Assembly (NCBI GenBank): GCA_002337055.1
Contig: DDFG01000001.1
Span: forward strand, 521,252-585,251
Length of the DNA stretch: 64,000 nt
DNA from: Betaproteobacteria bacterium UBA1934
Lineage (GTDB): Bacteria; Pseudomonadota; Gammaproteobacteria; Burkholderiales; Rhodocyclaceae
Direction: 5' to 3'
This document shows, piece by piece, positions 9,138 through 17,345 of this stretch. A program made the position numbers and the translations under genes. The notes under the pieces were generated by a model. It worked only from the letters and a program-made list of their open reading frames with translations, was not told the DNA's origin and made no database searches. Within the stretch, counting starts at the first letter, position 1. The number at the start of each line of letters is the position of its first letter.

Positions 9138-9796
9138 ATCTGCGTCCTCACACCGGCATCGGCATGACCTCGCAGCGCACCCGCGCGCGCATGATCGAAC
9201 GCCTGCGCGAGCAGGGCATCCGCAATGAGGCGGTGCTGGGCGCCATGGCCGCGGTGCCGCGCCATGTCTTCGTCGACGAAGCGCTGGCGTCGCGCGCCTA
9301 TGAGGATACGGCGCTGCCGCTGGGTATGGGGCAGACCATATCGCAGCCCTATGTGGTTGCCCGCATGATCGAAGCCCTGCTGAACGGTCGCGCCGTGCTC
9401 GGCAAAACGCTGGAAATTGGTGCCGGATGCGGCTATCAGGCCGCCGTGCTGGCGCAACTGACCAAGGATGTCTACGCCGTCGAGCGGCTGAAGCCGTTGC
9501 TTGAAAAAGCCAAGCTCAACATGCGTCAGATCCAGCAATTCAACGTACGCCTCAAGCTGGCGGATGGACATTTCGGCCTGCCGGAAGCGGCCCCTTTCGA
9601 CAGCATCATTGTCGCCGCCGCGCCATCTCGCATCCCCCCCGCGCTCTTGCAGCAACTGGCCCCGGGCGGACGCCTGATCTTGCCAGTCGGGGTCGGTGAA
9701 CAGTATCTTTCACTCATTGAACATACGCCGCAGGGTTTTACGGAATCCCGTCTCGATGGCGTGCGCTTTGTTCCCTTGTTATCAGGTACAGAATGA
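9131..9796 (+). CDS. pcm: protein-L-isoaspartate(D-aspartate) O-methyltransferase
   Basis: SAM-dependent repair enzyme that methylates isoaspartyl residues in aged proteins; 221 residues. Motifs: [19 protein letters not shown] near the N-terminus, [24 protein letters not shown], the [13 protein letters not shown] block ([13 protein letters not shown]), SAM motif [16 protein letters not shown], and the C-terminal [12 protein letters not shown]. The start at 9131 overlaps surE by 7 bases. A second ATG at 9164 is possible, but the upstream one is translationally coupled. Its stop overlaps nlpD as ATGA. Confidence 0.96.
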   Translation: MLNLRPHTGIGMTSQRTRARMIERLREQGIRNEAVLGAMAAVPRHVFVDEALASRAYEDTALPLGMGQTISQPYVVARMIEALLNGRAVLGKTLEIGAGCGYQAAVLAQLTKDVYAVERLKPLLEKAKLNMRQIQQFNVRLKLADGHFGLPEAAPFDSIIVAAAPSRIPPALLQQLAPGGRLILPVGVGEQYLSLIEHTPQGFTESRLDGVRFVPLLSGTE

Positions 9797-10722
9797 AACG
9801 ATCTCTCCTACTGCTGTTTCCGATCCTGTTGCTGGCCGCCTGTGCGAGCCAGGCGCCCGCTCCCGTGCAGGAACGCGGAGGGGTGGCCGCCACGGCCAAG
9901 CCCGCCCCGGCGGGAACGGCGCCCAGCGCGGCAGCGCCGGCGCTTTACACCGTCAAGAAAGGCGATACGCTTTACCGTATCGCGCTCGAACATGGCGCCT
10001 ACTACCGCGATCTGGCCGTCTGGAACAATATTCCCGAACCCTTCACGATCAAGGAAGGCCAGCAGCTTCGCGTCTCCGCTCCGACGGGGGTGGTGGTTCA
10101 GCCAGTGACCACCGGCGTGCCAACGGAAACCCGTCCGCTGAGCACAGTGCCGGCGGCGACCGAAGGCGTGCGCGCTGAACCCAAGGTCAACAAGGAACCC
10201 TATTCCGACGGCGCCTGGGATCGGGCACAACGCGCGACTGCGCCAGTCAAACCGGTCGACGCCAAACCAGCGGAAGGCAAGCCGGCCGAGGCAAAACCCG
10301 CAGAAGTCAAACCGGCGGAAGCCAAAACTCCCGAAACCCGACCGGCGGAAGCCACGGGCGCTCTCGCATGGGCCTGGCCGGCCGCGGGCAAACTCGTCAC
10401 GGGCTTTGGCGATGGCAACAAGGGCATCGAGATCGCCGGCAAGGAAGGCGAGCCGATTGCGGCAGCGGCCGATGGCAAGGTGTTCTTCGTGGGTTTGCAA
10501 AAGGGATACGGCAACCTGCTCATCATCGGGCACGCCAACGGCTATATCTCGGTGTATGCCCACAACAGCAAGATTCTGGTCGCCGAGAAGCAGCAGGTGG
10601 TCAAGGGCCAGAAGGTTGCCGAAATGGGCAAGACCGACAGCGAAAACGGCGTCAAGCTCCATTTCGAGATTCGCCAACAAGGCAAGCCGGTCGACCCGGC
10701 CGGCTTCCTGCCCAGGCGGTAA
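9793..10722 (+). CDS. nlpD: NlpD-type LysM/M23 lipoprotein, amidase activator
   Basis: Outer-membrane-type lipoprotein of 309 residues: signal with lipobox LLAAC, LysM domain (YTVKKGDTLYRIALEHG, about residues 53-97), a Lys/Pro/Ala/Glu linker with repeated KPAE/KPAEAK units, and a C-terminal LytM (M23) domain (about 195-309). The zinc ligands of active LytM enzymes are missing: the HxxxD site reads NKGIEIAG, and the HxH site reads YAHNS with only one histidine. This matches NlpD/EnvC proteins, which activate peptidoglycan amidases rather than cut. It overlaps pcm (ATGA) and precedes rpoS by four bases. In related bacteria the main rpoS promoter lies inside nlpD. Confidence 0.94.
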   Translation: MKRSLLLLFPILLLAACASQAPAPVQERGGVAATAKPAPAGTAPSAAAPALYTVKKGDTLYRIALEHGAYYRDLAVWNNIPEPFTIKEGQQLRVSAPTGVVVQPVTTGVPTETRPLSTVPAATEGVRAEPKVNKEPYSDGAWDRAQRATAPVKPVDAKPAEGKPAEAKPAEVKPAEAKTPETRPAEATGALAWAWPAAGKLVTGFGDGNKGIEIAGKEGEPIAAAADGKVFFVGLQKGYGNLLIIGHANGYISVYAHNSKILVAEKQQVVKGQKVAEMGKTDSENGVKLHFEIRQQGKPVDPAGFLPRR

Positions 10723-10726
10723 CGAC

Positions 10727-11674
10727 GTGTCGACACGCGGCGATAACGAAGATCGCGAAGAAGAAGACGAACTGACGGGGGCAGCCGAGGCCGGCGACGC
10801 GCAGGCGGATGATGACAATGAGCAGCCATCGCCCGAACTGGAGTTGCTGGAGGATGTCACCCAGGTCTACCTGAACGAGATTGGCGCCAAACCGCTGCTG
10901 ACGCCGGAAGAAGAGCTGGCCACCACCCGCAAGGTACGTGCCGGCGATTTTGCGGCTCGTCAGAAGATGATCGAACACAACCTGCGCTTGGTCGTGAATA
11001 TTGCCAAACACTACCTCAACCGGGGTATTCCGCTGCTAGATCTGGTTGAAGAAGGCAATCTCGGGTTGATCCACGCGCTGGAAAAATTCGACCCGGAACG
11101 CGGTTTCCGTTTTTCCACCTATGCCACATGGTGGATACGCCAGAGCATCGAGCGCGCCATCATGAACCAGTCGCGCACCATCCGGCTGCCGGTGCATGTG
11201 GTCAAAGAAATCAACGTCGTGCTGCGTGCCATACGGCACCTTGAAGCGGCAGATACGCGCGACGCCACGGTCGAGCGCATCGCAGGCCTGATCGACCGCC
11301 CGGCGGCTGACGTGCGTCGCATTCTCTCGCTCAACGAGCATATCGCTTCGCTCGACGCGCCGCTGGAAATCGATCCGAACCACACGGTGGCGGATGTGAT
11401 CGCCGACGACAACAGCGCCGACCCCTCGACCCTGCTGCAATCGGCAGAGTTGAACACGCTGGTTGACGATTGGCTGGGACAGCTGACCGAGCGCCAGCGC
11501 GAGGTCATCCTGCGACGCTACGGCCTGAACGGCAGCGAAGTGGAAACGCTCGACACCATTGCCTACGACTTGGGCCTGACCCGCGAACGGGTGCGGCAAA
11601 TCCAGCTGGAAGGGCTGGAACGCCTGCGCCGCATCATCAAGCGTGGCGGGATCGGCAAGGAAAGTTTGCTGTAA
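10727..11674 (+). CDS. rpoS: RNA polymerase sigma factor RpoS
   Basis: Stationary-phase and general stress sigma factor, 315 residues. After an acidic N-terminal region it shows region 1.2 (VTQVYLNEIGAKPLLTPEEE), region 2 (NLRLVVNIAKHYLNRGIPLLDLVEEGN, FSTYATWWIRQSIERAI), region 3 and region 4 with the helix-turn-helix (LDTIAYDLGLTRERVRQIQLE). The GTG at 10727 follows AGGCGG and gives a normal RpoS length; the frame is open further upstream only as an overlap with nlpD. It ends the surE-pcm-nlpD-rpoS cluster. No clear intrinsic terminator follows; the sequence instead changes to lower GC. Confidence 0.96.
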   Translation: MSTRGDNEDREEEDELTGAAEAGDAQADDDNEQPSPELELLEDVTQVYLNEIGAKPLLTPEEELATTRKVRAGDFAARQKMIEHNLRLVVNIAKHYLNRGIPLLDLVEEGNLGLIHALEKFDPERGFRFSTYATWWIRQSIERAIMNQSRTIRLPVHVVKEINVVLRAIRHLEAADTRDATVERIAGLIDRPAADVRRILSLNEHIASLDAPLEIDPNHTVADVIADDNSADPSTLLQSAELNTLVDDWLGQLTERQREVILRRYGLNGSEVETLDTIAYDLGLTRERVRQIQLEGLERLRRIIKRGGIGKESLL

Positions 11675-12094
11675 CGGCGGCACGGGGCGGCTATCTGCCC
11701 AAACTCGCTCAACGCGTAGCCAGAATATGCGCATTTCGCTTCTTCAATGCGGGCGTTCGTGATCTCCTGTAGTCGGCCATCAGCAGCCGTTGCAGGATTT
11801 TCCCTATGGCAGCCATTGCACTCCATTGACATATGGATATGCCGCTCATATGCTTCGATGCTAGAGGTAACTGCGCTGGCGTATTTCGGGTAAGAATCGC
11901 ACCATTTTTGGGGGAGAAAAGTTGTGCCGCTTTTCGCGATTTGTTTACTACTGGATAAGCACACTGGAATCCACGAGCATCGCATTGATAACGAATGTAT
12001 TTGCTGGCCAGATGCGGTAGGAGTTATGCGTCAGACGGCAAAGTTATGCAGCAAAACTGTCTCCCTATAACAAAGTTAGCCATTTGGAGACTAC
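11675..12094. other. 420-base non-coding stretch between rpoS and the cassette-like island
   Basis: No convincing gene on either strand. GC falls noticeably from rpoS onward. Short inverted motifs of the GTTATGC/ATAAC kind occur near its right end: GATAAC at about 11992, GTTATGCG at 12023-12030, GTTATGC at 12053, ATAAC at about 12067 and GTTAGCC at 12074-12080. GTTAGCC is the exact reverse complement of GGCTAAC, which opens the attC-like site after the next gene. This suggests the left boundary of a recombined segment, but no complete palindrome can be drawn with confidence. Confidence 0.5.
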
Positions 12095-12694
12095 ATGACT
12101 CCGTTCTTCCCAGAAGGGAACTTTAATTGGTATCAGCAGCAAGGGCTGCCGAATATCAAGTTTGTTTGCGGCTTCTGCAACGCTACGGTCTCATCTGTCC
12201 GAGGCTATAGGCTTGGCCATGGCAGAGATGGTAGTGGCACGCAGGTCGGAGGAATTTATATTTGCCCAAACTGTGGTGGCCCCACGTTCTTTGAGCCCGC
12301 GGGCTCTAGATTTCCCACTCCTGCCTTGGGAAATCCAGTTACTCATGTTCCACCGGATCTCACGGCGCTATATGAAGAATCGAGGAGAGCATCGAGCCAG
12401 AATTGCTTTACCGCAGCCGTCCTTCTTTGCCGAAAGCTGTTGATGAATATCGCCGTGTCTCAGGGAGCCACTGAAGGACTGAGGTTTATTGAATACGTCA
12501 CGTACCTGGCAGACAAGGGCTTTGTCCCCCCCAATGGAAAACACTGGGTTGATCACATCCGCAAGAAAGGTAATGAGGCAACTCACGAAATTGCGTTGAT
12601 GACTGAAGCGGATGCAAAAGAACTGATCTCATTCATTGAAATGCTATTGCGCTTCATCTATGAGTTCCCGAGCATGGTTCCATCGCAACCATAA
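12095..12694 (+). CDS. zinc-ribbon plus DUF4145 protein
   Basis: 199 residues. The N-terminal third has two CxxC knuckles (CGFCNATV and CPNCGG), spaced about 40 residues apart as in a zinc ribbon. The rest resembles DUF4145: ALYEESRRASSQNCFTAAV, LCRKLLMNIAV, YLADKGFVPP, WVDHIRKKGNEATHE, and a C-terminal EMLLRFIYEFPSMVP helix. DUF4145 domains are found alone or fused to restriction and other defence enzymes; the molecular role is not established. GC content is clearly lower than in the flanking core genes. The gene sits between a partial recombination-site-like motif and an attC-like palindrome, so it is probably a mobile gene cassette. Confidence 0.75.
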   Translation: MTPFFPEGNFNWYQQQGLPNIKFVCGFCNATVSSVRGYRLGHGRDGSGTQVGGIYICPNCGGPTFFEPAGSRFPTPALGNPVTHVPPDLTALYEESRRASSQNCFTAAVLLCRKLLMNIAVSQGATEGLRFIEYVTYLADKGFVPPNGKHWVDHIRKKGNEATHEIALMTEADAKELISFIEMLLRFIYEFPSMVPSQP

Positions 12695-12695
12695 T

Positions 12696-12762
12696 GGCTA
12701 ACCAATCATTCCACCGGACCTGCGCAAAAAGCCGCGCAGGACTGTGAGTTCAAACGTTATGC
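12696..12762 (+). repeat. attC-like recombination site (first)
   Basis: 67-base imperfect palindrome beginning two bases after the DUF4145 stop. The outer boxes are GGCTAAC (12696-12702) and GTTATGC (12756-12762). The centre is a hairpin CCTGCGC/GCGCAGG around AAAAAGCC, flanked by CAC/GTG. This is the layout of integron attC sites: an inverse core ending in AAC, an imperfect inner stem, and a core beginning with GTT. The right core includes the ATG of the next gene. The outer boxes pair at five of seven positions, so the site may be diverged. Confidence 0.6.
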
Positions 12763-13289
12763 GTCTTAAAGCACATCTCCCCGTTGGGATGCTTCTTGCC
12801 GCCGTCTTGGTTGGGCTCAATGAGACTAACCTGCTTCCCTACGGGGTGCAGTTCAATTACCCCCAACTCAACAACGGCTGTGCTGCGTTGATAGCTTTGT
12901 CCATACCAGTCGCCATCGTACTTTTAGCCAAAACCACGGCGCAACGCTACCAGCGTTTCGTGGCGTTCGTGGCGGCGGCCCTGCTGCTGCTTCCGGCACT
13001 ATTGGTCGCTCTTCTGCTCGTCATTGACCTTGCAAGCCAAGACTCTCTACAAGATGAATTGAAACTTGGTACAACGGCTTACCGTGTCTACGTGCGGGTA
13101 CCCGCCTTGGTTACTTCTCAGCCCTTTACAGTCCTCTACAAGGAGATCGACACGCCGTTTGGACTCAAGCTCGTTCGCCGCGTATGGGAAAACGAACGAT
13201 GTGGAAATACACGCCTTCGCCAGTTGGACGCTACAACGATAGAGGTCACGATTGACGGCGATTGGTTTACCAAGAAGATCGAAATATGA
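12759..13289 (+). CDS. small membrane protein of unknown function (cassette-borne)
   Basis: 176 residues, no family recognised. Three hydrophobic segments occupy the N-terminal half (MLLAAVLVGLNETNLLPYG, AALIALSIPVAIVLLA, FVAAALLLLPALLVALLLVI). A soluble C-terminal domain of about 85 residues with beta character follows (YRVYVRVPALVTSQPFTVLY, ATTIEVTIDGDWFTKKIEI). The ATG at 12759 lies inside the GTTATGC core of the preceding attC-like site, a common arrangement in gene cassettes; a GTG at 12744 in frame is less likely. A second attC-like palindrome follows 7 bases after the stop. Function could be immunity, defence or envelope related; none can be shown. Confidence 0.65.
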   Translation: MRLKAHLPVGMLLAAVLVGLNETNLLPYGVQFNYPQLNNGCAALIALSIPVAIVLLAKTTAQRYQRFVAFVAAALLLLPALLVALLLVIDLASQDSLQDELKLGTTAYRVYVRVPALVTSQPFTVLYKEIDTPFGLKLVRRVWENERCGNTRLRQLDATTIEVTIDGDWFTKKIEI

Positions 13290-13296
13290 CCGTGAC

Positions 13297-13393
13297 GCAT
13301 AAACCCTCCGACAACCGGACGGCCCAACAACTGCGCTGTTGGGTTCGCTCTAGCCTGCGGCTTCCGCCCGCCGGTTACGTCGAACGTTGAGGC
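13297..13393 (+). repeat. attC-like recombination site (second)
   Basis: 97-base imperfect palindrome. The left arm GCATAAAC-CCTCCGAC-AACCGG (from 13297) is matched, with a two-base offset, by the reverse complement of the right arm, CCGGTTACGTCGAAC-GTTGAGGC (to 13393). The inner part holds a perfect stem CCCAACA (13323-13329)/TGTTGGG (13337-13343). Length, nested arms with unpaired bases, and placement directly after a stop codon are all attC-like. The core boxes carry one extra base compared with the usual seven, so the site is probably degenerate. Confidence 0.65.
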
Positions 13394-13535
13394 TGTAGAA
13401 AACGTATTTCCGAGCGGTATCCGGACGCAGAAATGGCGCGGTCTTCCCCGCGTCACTTTTTTCGGTTTTGCGTCTGCCCGTTTCGGCCATGTCCGATTGA
13501 CCTGCCCCCCATATTCGAGCCGTCTTTGCGCCGAG

Positions 13536-14054
13536 TCAAAGCGCTGTGGATGATTCCACGAGAGGGATGCGGGTCGATAGGGCATTCAGCGCGATCAGAT
13601 GAATCATCTGGCTCACGGTCGTGCAGCAGTCCGTCAGGATCTTTACGGAGTACTTCTCTGCCGCCCGGGAAATCGCCGTGTGGGTCACGCAGTTCTGGGT
13701 CATCATTCCACAGATCAGTAGTTCTTCGATCCCGAGCCCCGACAAGGTCGCTTCCAGAGTCGTGTGGTGAAAGCTGTCTGCAAACGCCTTGGTGACAACG
13801 ATTCCATCCGGCGCGGCGGCCAAAATCCGGGGATGGATTTCAACGCCTGTTGTGGCTTCGTTGAAAAAGGGAGCGATACCTTTGGCAGCGTCGGCGACAT
13901 GTTGAATCAGGATGACAGGAATGTTCGTCGCGCGGGCCTTGCTGATTGCCGCCTCGGTGTTGGCCAGGGTGGTGTCGGTGTTCCACAGGGGGAATTTGCC
14001 GCCGGGAAAATAATCGTTCTGAAGATCGATCACGATCAGCGCTTGCTTGGTCAT
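13536..14054 (-). CDS. isochorismatase-family cysteine hydrolase
   Basis: 172 residues; the fold cleaves amide or related bonds of small molecules (nicotinamide, isochorismate, N-carbamoyl compounds). The catalytic triad is visible: Asp in VIDLQNDYF (about residue 10), Lys in VVTKAFADSFHHT (about 89), and Cys in GMMTQNCVTHTA (about 118) after the cis-peptide-type MMT. A conserved GIEELLICG strand precedes the cysteine. It is divergent from a GlxA/AraC regulator with 122 bases between the starts, which suggests that regulator controls it. The actual substrate is unknown. Confidence 0.88.
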   Translation of the reverse strand: MTKQALIVIDLQNDYFPGGKFPLWNTDTTLANTEAAISKARATNIPVILIQHVADAAKGIAPFFNEATTGVEIHPRILAAAPDGIVVTKAFADSFHHTTLEATLSGLGIEELLICGMMTQNCVTHTAISRAAEKYSVKILTDCCTTVSQMIHLIALNALSTRIPLVESSTAL

Positions 14055-14176
14055 AAGGGGCTCCGAATGAGAATGAGGAAGCTGTATTTTTGCGGGTGCC
14101 CTGTTTTGACGATAGTGGCTTGAATGACATTAAGCGGTAATATCAGGCCAATCATTGCCCGGTCGGAAGCTCTGCC

Positions 14177-15124
14177 ATGTCTCGTCCCGCGATTGCGGTT
14201 GTTGCGTTTGACGGCATCAGTCCGTTTCACCTGTCGGTGCCTTGTGTGGTCTTTGGCGAAGCCCATCCGGGCTTGCCGATTCATGACTTTAAGGTTTGTG
14301 CGGCGGAATCCGGACCCATCAGAACAACGGCCGGCTTTTCGCTGGAGTTGAAGCACGACCTGTCGGCGCTAGGGGAGGCGGATACGATCATCGTTCCCAG
14401 TTGGCGCGATCCTGCCGAACGGCCGCCGGAGGCGATGTTGAAGGCTCTGTCGTCGGCGCAACGAAGGGGGGCGCGGGTTGTCGGGCTTTGTCTTGGTGCC
14501 TACGTGCTGGCCGAGGCCGGCTTGCTCGATGGACGACGGGCAACCACGCATTGGGCCTATGCGCGCGATTTCGCGCGGCGCTACCCGGCTATTTGCGTCG
14601 ATGCCGACGTGCTGTACGTGGAAGATGGAAATTTGCTGACCTCGGCGGGGACTGCAGCGGGTATCGATTGCTGCTTGCACATGGTTCGTCAGCAGTATGG
14701 TGCCGAACTCGCAAATGGTGTGGCGAGACGACTTGTCGTCCCGCCACACAGGCAGGGCGGCCAGGCGCAGTTCATTGAACAGCCGATACCGACCACTGCA
14801 AGAAACTCGCGGCTTTCGGAATTGCTGGACTGGGTACGAGCCAACCTGGGGCAGCCACATACTGTGGATAGCCTTGCCGTTTGCGCCGTCATGAGCCACC
14901 GAACGTTTACACGCCAGTTCCGGCAGTTGATGGGCATGACAGTGGGCGAATGGCTGCAATCCGAACGACTCGCGCAGACCCAGCGCCTGCTGGAAAGCAG
15001 TGATCATTCGGTCGAGGCAATTTCAGCGCTGGTCGGCTTTGGATCGCCCGAATCATTGAGGCTTCATTTTCGACGAGCGTTCGGGGTGTCGCCGACGGCA
15101 TGGCGAAAGGCGTTCAGGGGCTGA
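14177..15124 (+). CDS. GlxA-family transcriptional regulator (DJ-1/PfpI plus AraC HTH)
   Basis: 315 residues. Residues about 5-175 form a DJ-1/PfpI-type class I glutamine amidotransferase-like domain with the elbow cysteine in GLCLGAYVLAEAG. Residues about 210-315 are an AraC/XylS double helix-turn-helix (LAVCAVMSHRTFTRQFRQL; VEAISALVGFGSPESLRLHF followed by RRAFGVSPTAWR). GlxA-type regulators sense small metabolites through the N-terminal domain. The divergent cysteine hydrolase is the likely target. The start at 14177 follows an open frame with MSRPAIAVVAFDG, the usual beta-strand start. Confidence 0.9.
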   Translation: MSRPAIAVVAFDGISPFHLSVPCVVFGEAHPGLPIHDFKVCAAESGPIRTTAGFSLELKHDLSALGEADTIIVPSWRDPAERPPEAMLKALSSAQRRGARVVGLCLGAYVLAEAGLLDGRRATTHWAYARDFARRYPAICVDADVLYVEDGNLLTSAGTAAGIDCCLHMVRQQYGAELANGVARRLVVPPHRQGGQAQFIEQPIPTTARNSRLSELLDWVRANLGQPHTVDSLAVCAVMSHRTFTRQFRQLMGMTVGEWLQSERLAQTQRLLESSDHSVEAISALVGFGSPESLRLHFRRAFGVSPTAWRKAFRG

Positions 15125-15263
15125 TTTTCCAATTCGCCCGTACTGGACATGGCGAGCGTCCGCAACGCAGGGTGTAATGCAGAAGCATGGTTTGCCGTAG
15201 TTCAGGGAGGAGCGGCCAAACGCTTGGAGCCGAATCCTTAAGGTAGCGCGATGCACCAGGCTG

Positions 15264-16574
15264 GTGCTACCAGCCTCATTTTGGCACGGAGAGGGGGAAG
15301 CGTCAGACGTTGCCCGTCGATATGTCGCGCCCGTCGCCCGCATCACGCACCTCGGCATTTTTGTTGCTTGGCTTGGCAATCGATTTCTTGTCTTCGCCAT
15401 GTTTGCCAATCTGCATAACCTTTCGCACCATGCCGCCTGGCGCCGCCAGCTGGAGATGATTCTCGAATCCACGGGCGAGGGTATCTATGGCATCGATCTG
15501 ACCGGCCGCTGCATCTTCATCAACGAGGCCGGGGCGTCAATGCTGGGCTACACGCCGGACGAGGTGCTGGGTCGGCCGATGCACTACCTGATTCATCACT
15601 CCCACGCCGACGAAACCTTGATGCCAGTGCACGATTGCCGCATCTACAAGGCGTTTACCGAAGGCCAGGGCGTTCGCGTCGACGACGAGGTGCTGTGGCG
15701 GCGGGATGGGAGTCACTTTGCCGCCGAATACGCCTCTTATCCGATTCGCGATCACGGGGGGGTGGTGGGGGCGGTAGTGACCTTCAACGACATCACTGAC
15801 CGGAAACGGACCGAAACCCTGCTGCGCGAAGCGCATGATCTGCTCGAGCGGCGCGTGCGCGAACGAACGGCCGATCTGACAGCGGCGCACGACCATTTGC
15901 GTCAGTCGAATGAATCGCTGCGCCGTCTTTCTGCGCACTTGAACAGTGTGCGCGAGGAAGAGCGCCGACACATCGCGCGCGACATCCACGACGATCTCGG
16001 CGCGGCCCTGACCGCATTGCAGCTTGAGACCAACTGGTTGAAACATCGCCTGGGCGATGAGGCAAACCTGACCGAGCGGCTGGACCGCATGCTGGATATC
16101 GGCGATCAGGCCATGCAGGCGGTGCGGCGCATTCTCAACGATTTGCGGCCGGGGGTTCTGGACCATCTTGGTCTGTGGTCGGCGCTGGAGACACTGTTGC
16201 TGGATTTTCAGGCGCGCAATGGCATTGCCTGCCGCTTTGTCTGCGCCGAAACGATTGAGCACTGCCGCCTGGGACGAGAAGCCGAAATTGCGCTCTACCG
16301 TATTGTTCAGGAGGTGCTCACCAATGTCGCGCGCCATGCCCGCGCGCGAACGGTGGTTCTGGCCGCGGAGGCGGAAGGGGGCAATCTGTATCTGTCCGTC
16401 GCGGACGATGGCTGCGGCATGTGCGTGCCGGTTCAGCCGACCTCGTTCGGCCTGTTGGGCATGCGCGAGCGCACGCTGGCGCTGGGCGGCAGGCTTGATA
16501 TCGTCAGCGCGCCGGGGGAGGGGACTCGCATCGAGGTGCGCCTTCCCAATGTTCTCGTCGGGGTAACGTCATGA
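15264..16574 (+). CDS. PAS-domain sensor histidine kinase (NarX/UhpB-like, HisKA_3)
   Basis: 436 residues if started at GTG 15264; an ATG at 15399 (MFANLHNLSHHAAWRRQ) would give 391 and is also plausible, as codon usage improves from there. A PAS domain (GEGIYGIDLTGRCIFINEAG, PMHYLIHHSHADE, FNDITDRKRTE) is followed by a coiled linker, the HisKA_3 dimerisation box with the phospho-accepting histidine in RHIARDIHDDLGAALTALQL, and a HATPase domain (EVLTNVARHARA, VADDGCG, GLLGMRERTLALGG). No transmembrane helix is evident, so sensing is probably cytosolic. It overlaps the response regulator as ATGA and lies just upstream of the cyanate operon. Confidence 0.9.
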   Translation: MLPASFWHGEGEASDVARRYVAPVARITHLGIFVAWLGNRFLVFAMFANLHNLSHHAAWRRQLEMILESTGEGIYGIDLTGRCIFINEAGASMLGYTPDEVLGRPMHYLIHHSHADETLMPVHDCRIYKAFTEGQGVRVDDEVLWRRDGSHFAAEYASYPIRDHGGVVGAVVTFNDITDRKRTETLLREAHDLLERRVRERTADLTAAHDHLRQSNESLRRLSAHLNSVREEERRHIARDIHDDLGAALTALQLETNWLKHRLGDEANLTERLDRMLDIGDQAMQAVRRILNDLRPGVLDHLGLWSALETLLLDFQARNGIACRFVCAETIEHCRLGREAEIALYRIVQEVLTNVARHARARTVVLAAEAEGGNLYLSVADDGCGMCVPVQPTSFGLLGMRERTLALGGRLDIVSAPGEGTRIEVRLPNVLVGVTS

Positions 16575-17209
16575 CCGATGTGCTGATCGTTGACGACCAC
16601 ATGATCATCCGGCGCGGCTTGCGGCAGATTCTCTCCGAGGCGCCCGGCATCGACCTGCTGCACGAGGCTGAAGACGGCCCGTCGGCGCTGCGTATCTTGC
16701 GGACGACCTCGGTGGATGTGGTATTGCTCGATATTGCGCTGGGCGAACGCGACGGACTCGACGTCCTGAAAACCCTGCACAGCGAGTTTCCGCGTATCGG
16801 CGTCATCATGCTTTCGGTCTACCCCGAGAGTCAGTTTGCATTGCGCGCCATCCGCAGCGGGGCGCATGCCTATCTGAACAAGGGGTGCAGTCCGGACGTG
16901 CTGATCGCGGCGATTGCCAAAGTGGCCACCGGCAGTCTGTACGTCACGCCGGCTGTGGCCGAGGTGCTGGCGCAAAATGTGCGCGGCGGCGTCGATGGCG
17001 AGCGCCCGCCGCACGAACTGCTGTCGAACCGTGAATTCCAGGTCCTGCAACTGCTGGCGCAGGGGCGCAGTGTCGGTCAGATCGCGCAACAACTGACGCT
17101 TTCCGCCAACACGATTTCGACCTACCGAGCGCGGATATTCGACAAGCTGGAATTGCGCAATCCTGCCGATCTGTTCAGCTATGCGGCTCGGCACCGGCTG
17201 ACAGGCTAG
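16571..17209 (+). CDS. NarL/FixJ-family response regulator
   Basis: 212 residues. The receiver domain has the acidic pair in VDDH (residues 8-9), phospho-acceptor Asp54 in VLLDIAL, and Lys in YLNKGCSP. A LuxR-type HTH lies at about 145-205 (LSNREFQVLQLLAQGRSVG, TLSANTISTYRARIFDKLEL). It is coupled to the upstream kinase by a 4-base overlap, and the pair forms a complete two-component system. Its stop is 136 bases before the first gene of the cyanate cluster, in the same direction. Control of that cluster is an inference from position. Confidence 0.93.
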   Translation: MTDVLIVDDHMIIRRGLRQILSEAPGIDLLHEAEDGPSALRILRTTSVDVVLLDIALGERDGLDVLKTLHSEFPRIGVIMLSVYPESQFALRAIRSGAHAYLNKGCSPDVLIAAIAKVATGSLYVTPAVAEVLAQNVRGGVDGERPPHELLSNREFQVLQLLAQGRSVGQIAQQLTLSANTISTYRARIFDKLELRNPADLFSYAARHRLTG

Positions 17210-17345
17210 TCTTGTTTTTGTAGTACTTGCCCTACACCACAATCACAACTCCCGCGATAGCGCTACGGTTCTGCCCTGACGAAAATCGGCTCCATGGGCG
17301 AAGTCATGCCGATTCGCCCGCCCAACAACCAGGCGGAGTGGTGAA

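Noticed and set aside
10268..10350. Direct DNA repeats (GCCAAACCAGCGGAAG-like units) in nlpD
   Set aside because: They encode the KPAE/KPAEAK linker of NlpD, which is a usual low-complexity spacer and not a separate element.
11563..11985. Minus-strand frame of 140 codons overlapping the end of rpoS
   Set aside because: Its last third is antisense to the conserved rpoS region 4, and the rest matches no family. A cysteine-containing stretch looked protein-like, but nothing supports expression.
12095..13393. Insertion sequence or prophage remnant
   Set aside because: No transposase, integrase, terminal inverted repeats or target duplication could be found; attC-like sites explain the repeats better.
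17215..17240. GTAG...CTAC inverted repeat before the cyanate cluster as a response-regulator site
   Set aside because: Only four bases per arm; too short to separate from chance without other copies.
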